A stretch of 64,000 bases of DNA, from positions 248,001 to 312,000 of the forward strand of contig NZ_BAABFA010000004.1 of the NCBI RefSeq assembly GCF_039540515.1. Direction: 5' to 3'. Shown here one piece after another: positions 26,275 to 34,134 of the stretch. The translations under genes and the position numbers were made by a program. The number at the start of each line of letters is the position of its first letter. Within the stretch, counting starts at the first letter, position 1. This DNA is from Nemorincola caseinilytica. Lineage in GTDB: Bacteria; Bacteroidota; Bacteroidia; Chitinophagales; Chitinophagaceae. The notes under the pieces were generated by a model. It did not search any database and was not told the origin of the DNA. It saw only the letters and a program-made list of their open reading frames with translations.

Positions 26275-26894
26275 GCGGTCTCTATGGTTTTGTTCTTTAT
26301 GTACAGTTGTGTCATGGGGCGTGTTCCGGGCACCATATCCTGGTGAGAGGATATAATGAAGGACACACCGCGGTCGGCATATTCGTTCACTATCTGCTGC
26401 AGTATGCCGGTAGATGTGGTGTCCAGTGTTATAAGGGGCTCATCCAGCAGTACCAGTTGCGGGTTCCCTATCAGACCCAGTACCAGCGATAGCTTCTTCG
26501 TCATGCCGCTGGAGTAGGTGGCCACGCGGTTGCCCATGAACGTATGCACCCCCATTTGCTCGCACAGGGACTGTGCCTGCCCTGCAGGTGCGCGCTTGCT
26601 GGCGGCATAGAACTGCACCAGGTCGCTGCCGGTAAGGAAGCCGGGGTACAGGGGCTCGGCCTCGGCATAGTTCACGACCGATGTATAGGCCAGCCTGTTG
26701 CGGCGAATGTTCATCTCATTCACCGTTATGTTGCCCTCATAGGGTATCATGCCTGCTATGCTGCGCATCAGGGTCGATTTTCCGGCGCCATTGTCGCCGC
26801 GCAGCCAGTACACGCCAGGCTGCAACTGCAGGTGGGGTATGCCCAATATCTCTGTCTTTCCGTAGCTTTTCCTGAATTGCTCGAAGACCATCAT
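26271..26894 (-). CDS. ABC transporter ATP-binding protein
   Basis: 207 residues forming one nucleotide-binding domain. Walker A is LRGDNGAGKSTLMRS. The signature is YSSGMTKKLSLVLGL, an SSGM variant of LSGGQ seen in CcmA/gliding-type ATPases. Walker B is LVLLDEPLITLD, and the switch histidine is in SSHQD. It energises the membrane protein encoded next on the same strand, with which it overlaps by four bases. No substrate-binding protein is encoded here, so export is more likely than uptake. Confidence 0.93.
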   Translation of the reverse strand: MMVFEQFRKSYGKTEILGIPHLQLQPGVYWLRGDNGAGKSTLMRSIAGMIPYEGNITVNEMNIRRNRLAYTSVVNYAEAEPLYPGFLTGSDLVQFYAASKRAPAGQAQSLCEQMGVHTFMGNRVATYSSGMTKKLSLVLGLIGNPQLVLLDEPLITLDTTSTGILQQIVNEYADRGVSFIISSHQDMVPGTRPMTQLYIKNKTIETA

Positions 26895-26966
26895 TGCGGT
26901 AATGTAATAGTGTGTACAGCAAATGTATACAAGCCCGGTGAGCGTAGAGTATAATGTTCTGTTATA

Positions 26967-27002
26967 ATGATGCGCCCCTGCCTATGGGCAGGGGCGCATC
27001 AT
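26967..27002 (-). terminator. Long hairpin after the EF-hand protein gene
   Basis: A perfect stem of at least 16 bp (GATGCGCCCCTGCC core, loop TATG) begins 18 bases after the stop of the gene ending at 27,020. The minus strand is AT-rich downstream (ATTATAAC) rather than a pure T-run. Confidence 0.65.
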
Positions 27003-27019
27003 GTAGTATGGGCGAATGG

Positions 27020-29182
27020 CTAGAAATGTATGTTCAGTATCTTATGCTTTATGAGCAGGTAGAGGGCCACGCCCGCCATTACCGAGAACAGGAACACCGC
27101 AGGCCATATAGGCTGCTTTTTCTTGGTAAAGGGGTCGTTGATGTTCACTCTTGAGCCATCGGGTAGCTCTGCCAGTTGGGTGAGGGTCTTGCCAAAGTAG
27201 ATATTGATGACCACATTGGCATTTATGGCCCAGCCGTTGGCATCCAGTATGGGGGCCAGGTTGCGCTTACGCAGCTTCAGGTAGGCTATCACCATGGCCG
27301 GGCCCGATATGACCAGCAGCAGCCCTGCTATGGCCAGCGGCATCTTCCACCAGGTCAGCTTCATGAAGCCGCCCACTACCGAGGCCAGCGCAGTGCCTAT
27401 GGCGCCCAGTGCCAGCCCTATGGCCGCGAATATGCCCACGAACTTACCCACATCGAACGGTGGTGCAGGGGCTTTCTTTTCCTTGCTCTCTTCGGCCTTG
27501 GCAGGCAGGCTTTCTATGTTGGTGTTCATATTGGCCACTACCTTCTCATCCTGCGAGGCGGCCATTTTATTGACGTTCGTTTCTATGAAGTTCACCGCCT
27601 TGCGGTAGGGCGAGAAAAAGGCCTGCCTGATGCTGATGGGGTTCTCTACTATCTTCATGATGGTGGCGTCCCAGTCGTTGCCCTGCCGGTCGAAGAAGAG
27701 GGCATTACGGCCCACTACCAGGTTGTCCACATCGCCATTGGTAAGGGCGGCCACTATGGTCATTTTCTCGTTGGTGGCTTTCGATGTGCAGTCGCAGTAC
27801 AGCAGGTACATACCGCTGAAGGCGGCCAGTGCATTGTGGCGGGCTATGTCGCTCACCTTTATGCACAGGTCGCAGCTACGCTGGTCTATATACAGCGTAC
27901 CAGCCTGGAAGATAGCTTTGGAGCCGGGTGTATAGAAATCGAAGAAGGTAACGAAATTCCTGATGAGCTTGTAGAGGTCGCGGTAGTAGCGTACCAGCTT
28001 GTTCACCATTATTATATTGTTGGCCTCCTGCGCTGTGGCATTGTCCTCGGCTATCAGTGCGGCCAGGCGTTCCTTGCCGTCGCCGGCCAGTATCTCGCGC
28101 ACGCGGTCCAGCCCCAGTGGCTCGGCCTTGTTGCCGCCCTTCTCGGCCAGCCATACGGCATAGGGGGCAAAGACGGCCGCCAGGCCGTTCCATTCCTGCT
28201 CGGTAATGCTGTCCTTTCCGGGGAATAGCTTACTGGCCGTCAACTGGCGGAAGGTATGCATCTGTGCCTCCCAGGCGGGGTTGATGCCCGTGGTGAGGGG
28301 CAGCGAGCGGCCGGCCTCTATGCGTGCCAGCGGGTAGGTGGCTATCTCGTCCATAGCTGCCGAAAGGTCGCGGGTGGTTATCTGCGCCACGCGTTCGGTC
28401 TGCAGGTTCAGCACCGCGGCCGATGCCGGGTCGAATGCCGCCAGCCTGCACCGTATGAACAGGTCATCGACCTTGGCCTTTATGGCCAGGTAGTTGTTGT
28501 ATGCCGCATCGGTATGCGCGCCCAGCGGGGTTATGGTATCGGGGGCATTCTCTCTTTTGGCCTGCCATGCCACATATTGCTGGCACTGCTCGAAGAAAGC
28601 GTTCAGTATGTCTGTAGATATGCCCTCTTTGCCACCCCTGTCCGTTACAGATCCTGCATGTTGCATTATCTCCTTCATCAGTTGCACCAGCGTGGCATCG
28701 GTGGTTGCATCCTCTGAAATGATGCCATCGCCGTTGAAGAGGGTAGTGGCGAATATCTTTTTCGTATCGCCGGTCTCTTCTACGGTCAGGGTCTGCTCGT
28801 GTGTCTTGCCCAGGGTCCTTAGTATCACCTTTGCCGATTCCAGCAGTGTCCTGCCTTCTTCTGTCGCATCATTTATGGCCGATATGGGGAAGTGCTCGTT
28901 CTGCAACAGCAGGTCGCCGGGGTCTTTCAGTACACTTACCATCCAGTTCACGGCATCTATCACCTCGGGTACTTTTATCTGCCCGTCATTGTCGGTGTCT
29001 ATCAGGGCCAGTGTCTTGGGGTCTATCTCCAGGCCGTTTATGGGGCAGCTCAGGGCCGTCCATAGCTTTGGGTCCAGATCCTTAAGGTGTACCAGGTCGT
29101 TCGCGGTATCTATGTTCACCCTTTTCACACCCCCTATGGTAGAGAAATGCCAGGTATGTCCGTTGTGTGTGCCTGTTATCAT
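27020..29182 (-). CDS. Large EF-hand-like protein with C-terminal membrane helices, unknown function
   Basis: 720 residues. Near the N-terminus LIDTDNDGQIKVPEVID is a good EF-hand loop, so calcium may bind at about residues 60-75. A second, weaker loop is FNGDGIISEDATTD. A long helical region follows (about 190-430), then FYTPGSKAIFQAGTLYIDQRSCDLCIKVSD, a conserved block. A linker rich in lysine/proline (KEKKAPAPP) precedes three or four helices at about 585-720 (FAAIGLALGAIGTALA, LAIAGLLLVISGPAMVIAY, PAVFLFSVMAGVALYLLI). The combination is seen in conserved hypothetical proteins of several phyla. I do not recognise a named family. It is a stand-alone gene with its own terminator. Confidence 0.75.
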   Translation of the reverse strand: MITGTHNGHTWHFSTIGGVKRVNIDTANDLVHLKDLDPKLWTALSCPINGLEIDPKTLALIDTDNDGQIKVPEVIDAVNWMVSVLKDPGDLLLQNEHFPISAINDATEEGRTLLESAKVILRTLGKTHEQTLTVEETGDTKKIFATTLFNGDGIISEDATTDATLVQLMKEIMQHAGSVTDRGGKEGISTDILNAFFEQCQQYVAWQAKRENAPDTITPLGAHTDAAYNNYLAIKAKVDDLFIRCRLAAFDPASAAVLNLQTERVAQITTRDLSAAMDEIATYPLARIEAGRSLPLTTGINPAWEAQMHTFRQLTASKLFPGKDSITEQEWNGLAAVFAPYAVWLAEKGGNKAEPLGLDRVREILAGDGKERLAALIAEDNATAQEANNIIMVNKLVRYYRDLYKLIRNFVTFFDFYTPGSKAIFQAGTLYIDQRSCDLCIKVSDIARHNALAAFSGMYLLYCDCTSKATNEKMTIVAALTNGDVDNLVVGRNALFFDRQGNDWDATIMKIVENPISIRQAFFSPYRKAVNFIETNVNKMAASQDEKVVANMNTNIESLPAKAEESKEKKAPAPPFDVGKFVGIFAAIGLALGAIGTALASVVGGFMKLTWWKMPLAIAGLLLVISGPAMVIAYLKLRKRNLAPILDANGWAINANVVINIYFGKTLTQLAELPDGSRVNINDPFTKKKQPIWPAVFLFSVMAGVALYLLIKHKILNIHF

Positions 29183-29292
29183 AAGACCGTTTTTCGTTAG
29201 TATAAAATTACCCTGCTAAACGATAGCTAGTATGTTTTAAGTCAAAATTATATGCAGCGATATTATGGGATGTGGGCAATATGTTATCGCAC

Positions 29293-29320
29293 AAAAAAAC
29301 CTCTGCCACAGGGGCAGAGG
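29293..29320 (-). terminator. Intrinsic terminator of the PUR-domain gene
   Basis: On the minus strand CCTCTGCC and GGCAGAGG enclose a 5-base loop and are followed by seven Ts (complement of 29,293-29,299), 31 bases past the gene's stop. Confidence 0.9.
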
Positions 29321-29351
29321 CCGTATATATCTTTGTAGTGTATGGTGCCTG

Positions 29352-29768
29352 TTACATTTTCCAGTCGTCCACGCTGCTGCTGTCGTCGGTAGCGGCTATG
29401 GCAGATACATGGGGAGTGTCGGCAGATGCTGTCACTATGCCGCCTTCCTCATTCTCCTGGTCGTGGTTGAACGCGTCGAAGTCGAAATCGGGCATCAGGT
29501 CGGTCTTCACATAGTTGATGGTATCTGTGAGGCCCGCAAGGAATTTGTTGAAGTCTTCTTTGTACAGGAACATCTTGTGGCGGTCATATCCATTGTCATC
29601 AAAGCGCTTCTTGCTCTCGGTGATGGTTATGAAGTAGTCATTGCCGCGTGTGGCGCGTACGTCAAAAAAGTAGGTCCTTCTTTTTCCGGCTTTTATACGT
29701 TTGCTGTATAGGCTCTCATTACGGCTATCGCCCCTGTTTTCGTCAAAGTTTTTGTTTTCGTACGACAC
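29352..29768 (-). CDS. PUR-family (DUF3276) nucleic-acid-binding protein
   Basis: 138 residues from a GTG (29,768), giving MSYENKNFDENRG; no ATG is available before the domain. The PUR domain is SKRIKAGKRRTYFFDVRATRG, NDYFITITESKKRFDD and FLYKEDFNKFLAGLTDTINYVK. Relatives such as Borrelia BpuR bind single-stranded DNA and RNA and act as regulators. An acidic tail (DFDFDAFNHDQENEEGG) and DDSSSVDDW end the protein. An exact -7 box lies upstream and a clear terminator downstream, so it is a single-gene unit, likely highly expressed. Confidence 0.92.
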   Translation of the reverse strand: MSYENKNFDENRGDSRNESLYSKRIKAGKRRTYFFDVRATRGNDYFITITESKKRFDDNGYDRHKMFLYKEDFNKFLAGLTDTINYVKTDLMPDFDFDAFNHDQENEEGGIVTASADTPHVSAIAATDDSSSVDDWKM

Positions 29769-29798
29769 AAATTCTGTTTTTGAGTGATGAATATGTCA

Positions 29799-29806
29799 CA
29801 AATTTA
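29799..29806 (-). promoter_or_regulatory. -7 box of the PUR gene
   Basis: TAAATTTG on the minus strand fits TAnnTTTG, giving a leader of about 25 bases before the GTG at 29,768. Confidence 0.6.
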
Positions 29807-29941
29807 ATTAAACAGATGAAGTATCCAAATAAATTTAGCATATACGGAACATTCGTCCATATTGGATCGCAGGCATTTACAGGCATTTCCATCATGTGAT
29901 GCCATCGCTGTTTTGCCATAATGCCTTTACACAATATCTGT

Positions 29942-29949
29942 TATATTTG
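29942..29949 (+). promoter_or_regulatory. -7 box of the CDP-sugar genes
   Basis: TATATTTG fits TAnnTTTG, about 60 bases before the ATG at 30,013. No convincing -33 box was found. Confidence 0.55.
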
Positions 29950-30012
29950 TTGCCATGATCCTGTTCGCCGGGCATCCTGCCCGGTGGTAGAAAAGATCAG
30001 ACATACATACCC

Positions 30013-30786
30013 ATGAAAGTGGTCATTTTCGCTGGCGGCCGCGGTACCCGCATCTCCGAAGAGTCGGCGCTGCGCCCCAAGCCCATGATAGAGATAGGCG
30101 GCAAGCCCATATTATGGCATATAATGAAGATATATGCCGCTTATGGCCATACCGATTTCATAGTGTGCCTGGGTTATAAGGGGCATATGATAAAGGAATA
30201 CTTCGTGAACTACTTCCTGCACAATGCCGATATAACTGTAGACCTGTCCAAGAACACTTACGAGGTACACCGCAACTCGGCAGAGCCGTTCAGGATATCG
30301 CTCATAGATACCGGGCTGGACACCATGACGGCAGGCAGGCTCAAGAGGGTGCTGCCCTATGTGGGAAATGAGCCTTTCATGCTTACCTATGGCGATGGCG
30401 TGAGCGATGTGAACATAGATGAGCTGCTGCGTTTTCACCGCGAGAGCGGCAAGATATGTACCATGACGGCCATACAGGCTACCAGCCGCTTCGGGATCAT
30501 AAAAATGGAGGATGACGGCACCATAGACAGCTTTGAAGAGAAACCCGAGGACTCCGGCACATGGATAAATGGCGGCTTCTTTGTGATAGACCCGCGCATA
30601 GCAGAATACCTGCACGATGATGCCGATGATATAATGTGGGAACGCCAGCCCATGAACGACCTGGCCCGCGATAAGCAGATAGCGGCCTACAAGCACCATG
30701 CCTTCTGGAAATGCATGGACACCCTGCGCGACAAGGAAGAACTGGAACAAATGTGGCAAAACGAGCCTTTATGGAAAAAGTGGTAA
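30013..30786 (+). CDS. rfbF: Glucose-1-phosphate cytidylyltransferase
   Basis: Makes CDP-glucose from CTP and glucose-1-phosphate, the entry to CDP-6-deoxysugars. 257 residues, the usual length. The nucleotide-binding start is VVIFAGGRGTRISEESALRPKPM. The sugar-binding region includes GNEPFMLTYGDGVSDVN, with a metal-binding aspartate. EEKPEDSGTWINGGFF is typical of RfbF. The C-terminus holds AYKHHAFWKCMDTLRDKEEL. It overlaps the next gene by 16 bases, so the pair is translationally coupled. Confidence 0.95.
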   Translation: MKVVIFAGGRGTRISEESALRPKPMIEIGGKPILWHIMKIYAAYGHTDFIVCLGYKGHMIKEYFVNYFLHNADITVDLSKNTYEVHRNSAEPFRISLIDTGLDTMTAGRLKRVLPYVGNEPFMLTYGDGVSDVNIDELLRFHRESGKICTMTAIQATSRFGIIKMEDDGTIDSFEEKPEDSGTWINGGFFVIDPRIAEYLHDDADDIMWERQPMNDLARDKQIAAYKHHAFWKCMDTLRDKEELEQMWQNEPLWKKW

Positions 30787-31856
30787 CGGAAGCATACCTG
30801 CGCAAGGCATATAGCGGCAAACGCGTGTTCCTGACGGGGCATACGGGCTTCAAGGGCTCGTGGATGCTGCAGATACTGCACTGGCTGGGCGCCAATGTGA
30901 AGGGCTATTCGCTGGCGCCCGAAAAGCCCAATGACCTGTACCACCAGGTGCAGGGCGATAAGCTATGCTACAGCTCGGTGATAGCCGACGTATGCGACAA
31001 GCAGAAGCTGCAGACAGAGATGGCCCGCTTCGAGCCCGACTTTGTTTTTCACCTGGCAGCGCAGCCACTGGTGCGCCGTGGGTACGATATGCCATCCTAT
31101 ACCTTTATGGTGAATGCACAGGGCACGGCCCATGTGCTGGATGCCATGCGCTGCCTTACCGCACCCGCTGTAGGGGTGATGATAACCACCGACAAGGTGT
31201 ATGATAATCCCGAGCGGGGCATACCCTTTGCCGAGGACGATAAGCTGGGCGGTTACGACCCGTATTCGGCCAGCAAAGCATCGGCAGAGATAGTGATAGA
31301 TTCTTACAGGCGGTCGTTCTTCAACCCCGCCAAATACGATACGCATAAAAAGTCCATAGCATCGGCAAGGGCAGGCAATGTGATAGGCGGCGGCGACTAT
31401 TCTGACGACCGTATAGTGGCCGATATAGTACGCGCCATATCATTTGGCGATACGGTGACCCTGCGCAATCCTGCATCGGTGCGGCCGTGGCAGCATGTGC
31501 TGGAGCCCGTGGTGGCCTACCTGGCGCTGGGCGCACATATGGCCGCAGACCCTGTACGCTACAGTACGGCCTACAACTTTGGCCCCGACCCCGATGATAT
31601 GCTGACGGTAGAGGAACTAACGAAAGAATTCATAGCCCACTACGGACAGGGCGCATACGAAGCTACTCCCGATGCCAATGCACCGCACGAGGCAAAGCTG
31701 CTGCTGCTGAACAGTGAGAAGGCGCTGAACGACCTGGGCTGGCGGTCGCTGATGGATGCCCGTACCGCCATACGCTGGACGGCCGAGTGGTATGCCGACA
31801 AACAGACATCCGCATATGAAAAATGTATGCAGCAGATAAAAGCCTATTTCTCATAA
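30771..31856 (+). CDS. rfbG: CDP-glucose 4,6-dehydratase
   Basis: Converts CDP-glucose to CDP-4-dehydro-6-deoxyglucose with NAD+. 361 residues from the ATG at 30,771, inside the end of rfbF; the upstream in-frame start (30,711) would read through that gene. The Rossmann motif is VFLTGHTGFKGSW. The catalytic tyrosine and lysine lie in YDPYSASKASAEIVID. VGVMITTDKVYDN is the expected Thr-containing segment. The C-terminus WTAEWYADKQT is typical of the family. It forms a unit with rfbF and the epimerase 13 bases downstream. Confidence 0.95.
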   Translation: MEKVVTEAYLRKAYSGKRVFLTGHTGFKGSWMLQILHWLGANVKGYSLAPEKPNDLYHQVQGDKLCYSSVIADVCDKQKLQTEMARFEPDFVFHLAAQPLVRRGYDMPSYTFMVNAQGTAHVLDAMRCLTAPAVGVMITTDKVYDNPERGIPFAEDDKLGGYDPYSASKASAEIVIDSYRRSFFNPAKYDTHKKSIASARAGNVIGGGDYSDDRIVADIVRAISFGDTVTLRNPASVRPWQHVLEPVVAYLALGAHMAADPVRYSTAYNFGPDPDDMLTVEELTKEFIAHYGQGAYEATPDANAPHEAKLLLLNSEKALNDLGWRSLMDARTAIRWTAEWYADKQTSAYEKCMQQIKAYFS

Positions 31857-31869
31857 CCATTCCTTGCAA

Positions 31870-32406
31870 ATGCAACTGCTACCACTGCCACTAGAGGGCG
31901 CATACCTCATCACACTTCCGTCCTCGCAGGATGTGAGAGGCACTTTTGTGAAGACCTTTCATGATACCTCACTGGCGGCAGCAGGTATATCCTTCACCCT
32001 GCGCGAAAGCTATTTTTCCTTCTCGCACAAGGATGTGATACGCGGCATGCACTTTCAGTTGCCACCGCACCACCACAGTAAGGTGGTGTTCTGCCCCAGG
32101 GGCGCCATACTGGATGTGATAGTGGACCTGCGGGCCGGCTCTGCCACTTATGGGCAGTACTATGCGCACGAGTTGAGCGAGGACAACCATATGGCCTACT
32201 TCATACCCGAGGGTTTTGCGCATGGCTTCAAAGCCCTTACCGATGGCGCTATGACTTATTACCTGGTATCTACAGAGTATAGCCGAGATCATGATACAGG
32301 TATACGGTACGACAGTATCGGTTTCGACTGGGGGGTAAAGGAGCCCATCATATCTGCCCGCGACCTTTCTTTCGGTACACTGGCCGATCTCAAGAGTCCT
32401 TTCTAA
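31870..32406 (+). CDS. dTDP-4-dehydrorhamnose 3,5-epimerase family protein
   Basis: 178 residues, a cupin of the RmlC type, started at the ATG 31,870 (a TTG two codons earlier is less likely). Key blocks: GTFVKTFHD, the catalytic His region IRGMHFQLPPHHHSKVV, and IPEGFAHGFKAL. Given rfbF and rfbG upstream, its substrate is probably CDP-4-dehydro-6-deoxyglucose rather than the dTDP sugar. No RfbH dehydratase or final reductase is encoded nearby, so the end product is unclear. The likely use is an O-antigen or capsule deoxysugar. Confidence 0.88.
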   Translation: MQLLPLPLEGAYLITLPSSQDVRGTFVKTFHDTSLAAAGISFTLRESYFSFSHKDVIRGMHFQLPPHHHSKVVFCPRGAILDVIVDLRAGSATYGQYYAHELSEDNHMAYFIPEGFAHGFKALTDGAMTYYLVSTEYSRDHDTGIRYDSIGFDWGVKEPIISARDLSFGTLADLKSPF

Positions 32407-32413
32407 GAGGTGT

Positions 32414-33070
32414 CTATAGGCCTTTAAGCTGTTCGGCTATCCATGCGCTTACTTCGGCCGCACGGTTGTAGACCATTATGTGGCTACCACCTTTTACCCA
32501 ATGGTCGGGCTTTACAGAGGAGGGCGTTATGACCCGGTCTGCGGTACCATGTATGTGCCATATGTTGGCAGGTGCCTCGGTGTTTTCCCACGATAACAGT
32601 GCTTTTATGCACCATTGCACGAACTTCGGGTCGTAGTCCGATATGATCTGCCGCAGTAGTTTTCTTTCCTCGTCGGTATGCGATCCGAGGCTGAAGAGCT
32701 CGAACCAGAAAGGGGTATTGAAGGCGCTGTCGGGCAATATGTCCATGGCGCTCTGCGCCAGTAGTACCGATATATTATAACCCAGTTCCTTTCGCGTCTT
32801 CGCGCTCGATACCAGTATGCCATGCCGTACCTTATGCGCCTTGCACATCTCCACCGTCAGCATGCCGCCAAAGGAAAGCCCCATAACGATAGGGTCGGCC
32901 TCGGGTATGGTATGGAACATCTTTGTAGCATAGCCGGCCATGGTATCGTCCTCGTCATAGGGTACCCACGGCAGGGGTACGAGGGTATGCCCCTCTATCT
33001 CCAGGTTGGCAAAAAGGCGCTGGTCGGCTCCCAGTCCGCTTATGCAGTATATGTTCTTATTGTGTTCCAT
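32414..33070 (-). CDS. Alpha/beta hydrolase
   Basis: 218 residues, cytoplasmic. The nucleophile elbow is VMGLSFGGMLTVEM, with Ser of GLSFGG. The acid is likely Asp in HIHGTADRVITPS, and the histidine is in KGGSHIMVYNRAAEV. The oxyanion segment ISGLGADQRLF is typical of small lipase/esterase-like members. A substrate cannot be assigned. It converges with the CDP-sugar genes (8-base gap) and lies downstream of the ROK kinase gene, separated from it only by a palindromic repeat, so it may be in the same transcript. Confidence 0.88.
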   Translation of the reverse strand: MEHNKNIYCISGLGADQRLFANLEIEGHTLVPLPWVPYDEDDTMAGYATKMFHTIPEADPIVMGLSFGGMLTVEMCKAHKVRHGILVSSAKTRKELGYNISVLLAQSAMDILPDSAFNTPFWFELFSLGSHTDEERKLLRQIISDYDPKFVQWCIKALLSWENTEAPANIWHIHGTADRVITPSSVKPDHWVKGGSHIMVYNRAAEVSAWIAEQLKGL

Positions 33071-33080
33071 TTGCTATGTA

Positions 33081-33113
33081 CCTCCCTCTCCTTTGGAGAG
33101 GGACGGGGAGAGG
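33081..33113 (+). repeat. Type I palindromic repeat, intergenic
   Basis: A 33-base element that fills the gap between the hydrolase and ROK kinase genes. Hairpin CCCTCTCC-TTT-GGAGAGGG. The minus-strand copy at 39,977 matches its reverse complement at 32 of 33 bases, and the copy at 41,322 differs by one base. Confidence 0.85.
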
Positions 33114-33114
33114 T

Positions 33115-34056
33115 TTACCATACCAGCGCACTGGCCCCCAGTATGGCGGCATCGGCATCGGGCAGGGCAGAGAGTATAAAGGCTACTTTGTTCTTAAAAA
33201 CGTTCAGCATATTGTTCTCCATATGCCTTCGGGTAGGGGCCAGCAGCAGCTCGCCGGCTCGTGCCAGCCCGCCAAAGAAGATAAAGGCCTCCGGCGAGGT
33301 GATGACCATCACATCGGCCAGTGTCTGCCCCAGTATCTTGCCCGTGAACTCGAACAGCTCTAGCGCAAAGGCATCGCCCTGCTCGGCAGCCTCGTGTATC
33401 ATATGCGATGTGAGGTGACCTGCATGCTCGCGCAGTACGGTGGCATCGTTGCGTTGTGCCAGCCATTCCTTGGCTGTGAGCACTATACCCGTGGCAGAGC
33501 AGTAGGTCTCCAGGCAGCCCCTGCGGCCACAGCCGCACATACGGCCATCGCGCACGGCTATGAGGTGACCCAGCTCGCCCGCAAAGCCATCATGGCCATA
33601 TATGAGTTTGCCATTGGCCACAAAGCCGCTGCCCAGACCTGTGCCCAGTGTCACCAGTACAAAGTCGTTCATCCCTTTGGCCGCGCCATACATCATTTCG
33701 CCTATGGTGGCGGCATTGGCATCGTTGGTAAGGGTGCAGGGCAGGTGCAGGGCCTCGTTCAGCATTTTGGCCAGCGGTATCACGCCGCGCCATGGCAGGT
33801 TGGGGGCAAATGCTATTTCACCGGTAAAGAAATTGCCGTTGGGAGCGCCTATACCTACGCCTGTTATATTGCCATGCCCGGCCTCGTCTATCAGGGGTTG
33901 CAACTGATCGCGCAGGGCGTTCACATACTCGTGCGCGGTGGCATGACCTGTGGTAGGCATGCTGCCTTTGGTCACTATCTCGCCCCGCCTGTTCACGATA
34001 CCGTATTTGGTATTGGTACCTCCTATATCTATGCCTAGTGCCAGTGGTCGTGTCAT
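33115..34056 (-). CDS. ROK-family sugar kinase (glucokinase-like)
   Basis: Phosphorylates a hexose with ATP in the cytoplasm. 313 residues. The phosphate-1 loop is LGIDIGGTNTKYGIV. Sugar binding is at LTNDANAATIGEM. The ROK zinc motif is CGCGRRGCLETYCS, with the three cysteines. The adenosine site is VMVITSPEAFIFFGGLA. It sits just upstream of an MFS sugar transporter on the same strand, which supports a role in sugar uptake and phosphorylation. The substrate, glucose or an N-acetylhexosamine, cannot be fixed from sequence. The stop is 2 bases from a palindromic repeat. Confidence 0.92.
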   Translation of the reverse strand: MTRPLALGIDIGGTNTKYGIVNRRGEIVTKGSMPTTGHATAHEYVNALRDQLQPLIDEAGHGNITGVGIGAPNGNFFTGEIAFAPNLPWRGVIPLAKMLNEALHLPCTLTNDANAATIGEMMYGAAKGMNDFVLVTLGTGLGSGFVANGKLIYGHDGFAGELGHLIAVRDGRMCGCGRRGCLETYCSATGIVLTAKEWLAQRNDATVLREHAGHLTSHMIHEAAEQGDAFALELFEFTGKILGQTLADVMVITSPEAFIFFGGLARAGELLLAPTRRHMENNMLNVFKNKVAFILSALPDADAAILGASALVW

Positions 34057-34134
34057 AAGAGTTGTTTTGTTCGGGTCCCTCTTTTCAGTAGAGGAAATGG
34101 AAATGGTGATCGTAGTGTTGTTGATGATAGCTTT

